Source: an uncultured Mucispirillum sp. | GTDB taxonomy: Bacteria > Chrysiogenota > Deferribacteres > Deferribacterales > Mucispirillaceae | Assembly: GCA_945947845.1 (NCBI GenBank) | Contig: CAMEZN010000139.1 | Span: 1-5,670 of the forward strand | Length of the DNA stretch: 5,670 nucleotides | Direction: 5' to 3' | In this document: one piece after another, positions 4,704-5,670 of the stretch | Layout of the letters: each line of letters starts with the position of its first letter | How positions within the stretch are numbered: the stretch's first letter is position 1 | The notes under the pieces: generated by a model | Database searches by the model: none | What the model was told of the DNA's origin: nothing | Seen by the model: only the letters and a program-made list of their open reading frames with translations | Translations under genes and position numbers: made by a program

Positions 4704-5670
4704 ATGCAGCTTCATTTAAGACTTCCTTTCAGGCTTGACCCAAACACATTTTCTGCTCTTAAATCAAAAAACTTCACCATATTTCTTGCTGGTCAATCTG
4801 CTGCTATGACAGGGGTATGGGTGCAGAAACTTGCTAATTCATGGCTTGTATACAGGCTTACAGAATCACCTTTAAAACTTGGTCTTATTGAACTTCTAGC
4901 CAATGCACCTATTTTTATCGTGGGGCTTTTAGCTGGTGCTTATCTTGATAAGCACGATAAACGAAAAACTTTAATGCTTACTCAGTTTCTCACAATGCTG
5001 CATGCTCTTATTATGGCAATACTTGTTTTCACTAACACTATAAATTATTATTTTATTATGGCTTTAAGCCTTTATTTAGGCATAGTTTCCGCAATAGATA
5101 TGCCTGCTAGACAGTCATCTATTCTTTTAATGGTAGAAAGCAGAAAAACTTTAAAAAGTGCACTTGCTTTGCAGTCTATGACATTTAACCTTTCCCGCCT
5201 TATTGGACCTTCTATTGCTGGGTTTATTGTATACTATGCTGGCGAAGGGCTGTGTTTTTTAATAACTGCTATACTTTACCTGCCTGTTTTATTTGTGCTT
5301 TACCGCATAAAATTTAATGAAATGCCACATGATAATAAAAAACATAATATGATAAAAGATGTAGTTGACGGCTTAAAATATGTAAAAAACTTTTATGCAC
5401 TAAGAACTATGTTTATATTTTTAGCAGTTTTTGGACTTTTCTCATATTCTTATACTGTAATGTTCCCAATATTTGCAAAAGATATTCTTCATGGTAATTC
5501 AAGGCTTCTAGGACTTTTAATGGGGCTTTTTGGTTTTGGTGCTATAATCGGTGCATTTTCTGTTGCTTCTATTATGCGGCTTGAAGCTATGCCAAAACCT
5601 GTGCTTAAAGTGAGTCTTTTATATGCTTTAAGTCTAGCAGTCTTTGCTATCTCTCCATATCCTGCTCTTT
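4704..5670 (+). CDS. Major facilitator superfamily exporter, MFS_3/EntS-like (cut by right edge)
   Basis: The frame opens with ATG at 4704 and stays open to the window edge, giving 322 complete codons; the stop is missing. The protein is an inner-membrane proton-coupled transporter of the MFS_3 group, which includes the enterobactin exporter EntS and many putative drug exporters. Visible signatures are the N-terminal FTIFLAGQSAAMTGVWVQKLANSW (24-47, shown here as the family's G-Q-x-x-S-x-x-G-x-W-x-Q-x-x-A-x-x-W pattern), LTESPLKLG (52-60), the motif A loop GAYLDKHDKRK (78-88) between the second and third helices, and DMPARQ (132-137) followed by LSRLIGPSIAG (163-173). About nine or ten of the usual twelve helices are present; the loop at 201-230 is the central cytoplasmic one. 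The substrate cannot be told from the sequence. The gene follows the secreted four-cysteine protein gene by one base, with GGGA at 4692-4695 as its ribosome binding site. Confidence 0.9.
   Translation, partial: MQLHLRLPFRLDPNTFSALKSKNFTIFLAGQSAAMTGVWVQKLANSWLVYRLTESPLKLGLIELLANAPIFIVGLLAGAYLDKHDKRKTLMLTQFLTMLHALIMAILVFTNTINYYFIMALSLYLGIVSAIDMPARQSSILLMVESRKTLKSALALQSMTFNLSRLIGPSIAGFIVYYAGEGLCFLITAILYLPVLFVLYRIKFNEMPHDNKKHNMIKDVVDGLKYVKNFYALRTMFIFLAVFGLFSYSYTVMFPIFAKDILHGNSRLLGLLMGLFGFGAIIGAFSVASIMRLEAMPKPVLKVSLLYALSLAVFAISPYPAL

Noticed and set aside
1..5670. CRISPR array, insertion sequence, phage or defence module
   Set aside because: No regularly spaced direct repeats, transposase or integrase motifs, terminal repeats or known defence domains were seen on either strand.

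Overview
The window is AT-rich bacterial DNA (roughly one third G+C by eye). It is densely coded, with eight protein genes and no RNA gene, CRISPR array or mobile element that I can see. Sec-type signal peptides, a MarC-family inner-membrane protein and small secreted proteins suggest a Gram-negative or other diderm bacterium. Catalase together with low G+C would fit a host-associated lineage such as Mucispirillum (Deferribacterota) or a Campylobacterota relative. That placement is a low-confidence guess, because nothing in the window is diagnostic.

Layout. Positions 1-282 hold the 3' end of a monofunctional haem catalase (+), followed by two hairpins, the second a good intrinsic terminator. 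Positions 384-758 hold ridA on the - strand. A 135-bp divergent spacer separates it from a MarC-family gene (894-1526, +), and promoter-like elements can be placed for both genes. The MarC gene runs tail to tail, with a 4-bp overlap, into a - strand pair: a membrane-anchored metallophosphoesterase (2929-1982) and then a small, acidic, proline-rich secreted protein (1933-1523). From 3017 everything is on the + strand: a polytopic membrane protein resembling the DUF2142/GT-C glycosyltransferase-like families (3017-4315), a 94-residue secreted four-cysteine protein (4418-4702), and a major facilitator exporter of the MFS_3 type (4704 to the right edge, cut off). The last two are one base apart and probably co-transcribed.

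How the genes relate. Catalase (peroxide removal) and RidA (removal of reactive enamine/imine intermediates) are both protective housekeeping functions, but they are convergent, separately controlled units. The central and right parts are envelope-related: every product there is predicted to be exported or membrane-embedded. No obvious pathway links them.

The most unusual signal is in gene starts. ridA, the MarC gene and the MFS gene have recognisable Shine-Dalgarno sequences. The four genes in the middle have none, and each instead has a -10-like hexamer only 5-7 bp before its ATG, as expected for leaderless transcripts. I see no clear evidence of a novel defence or mobile system.
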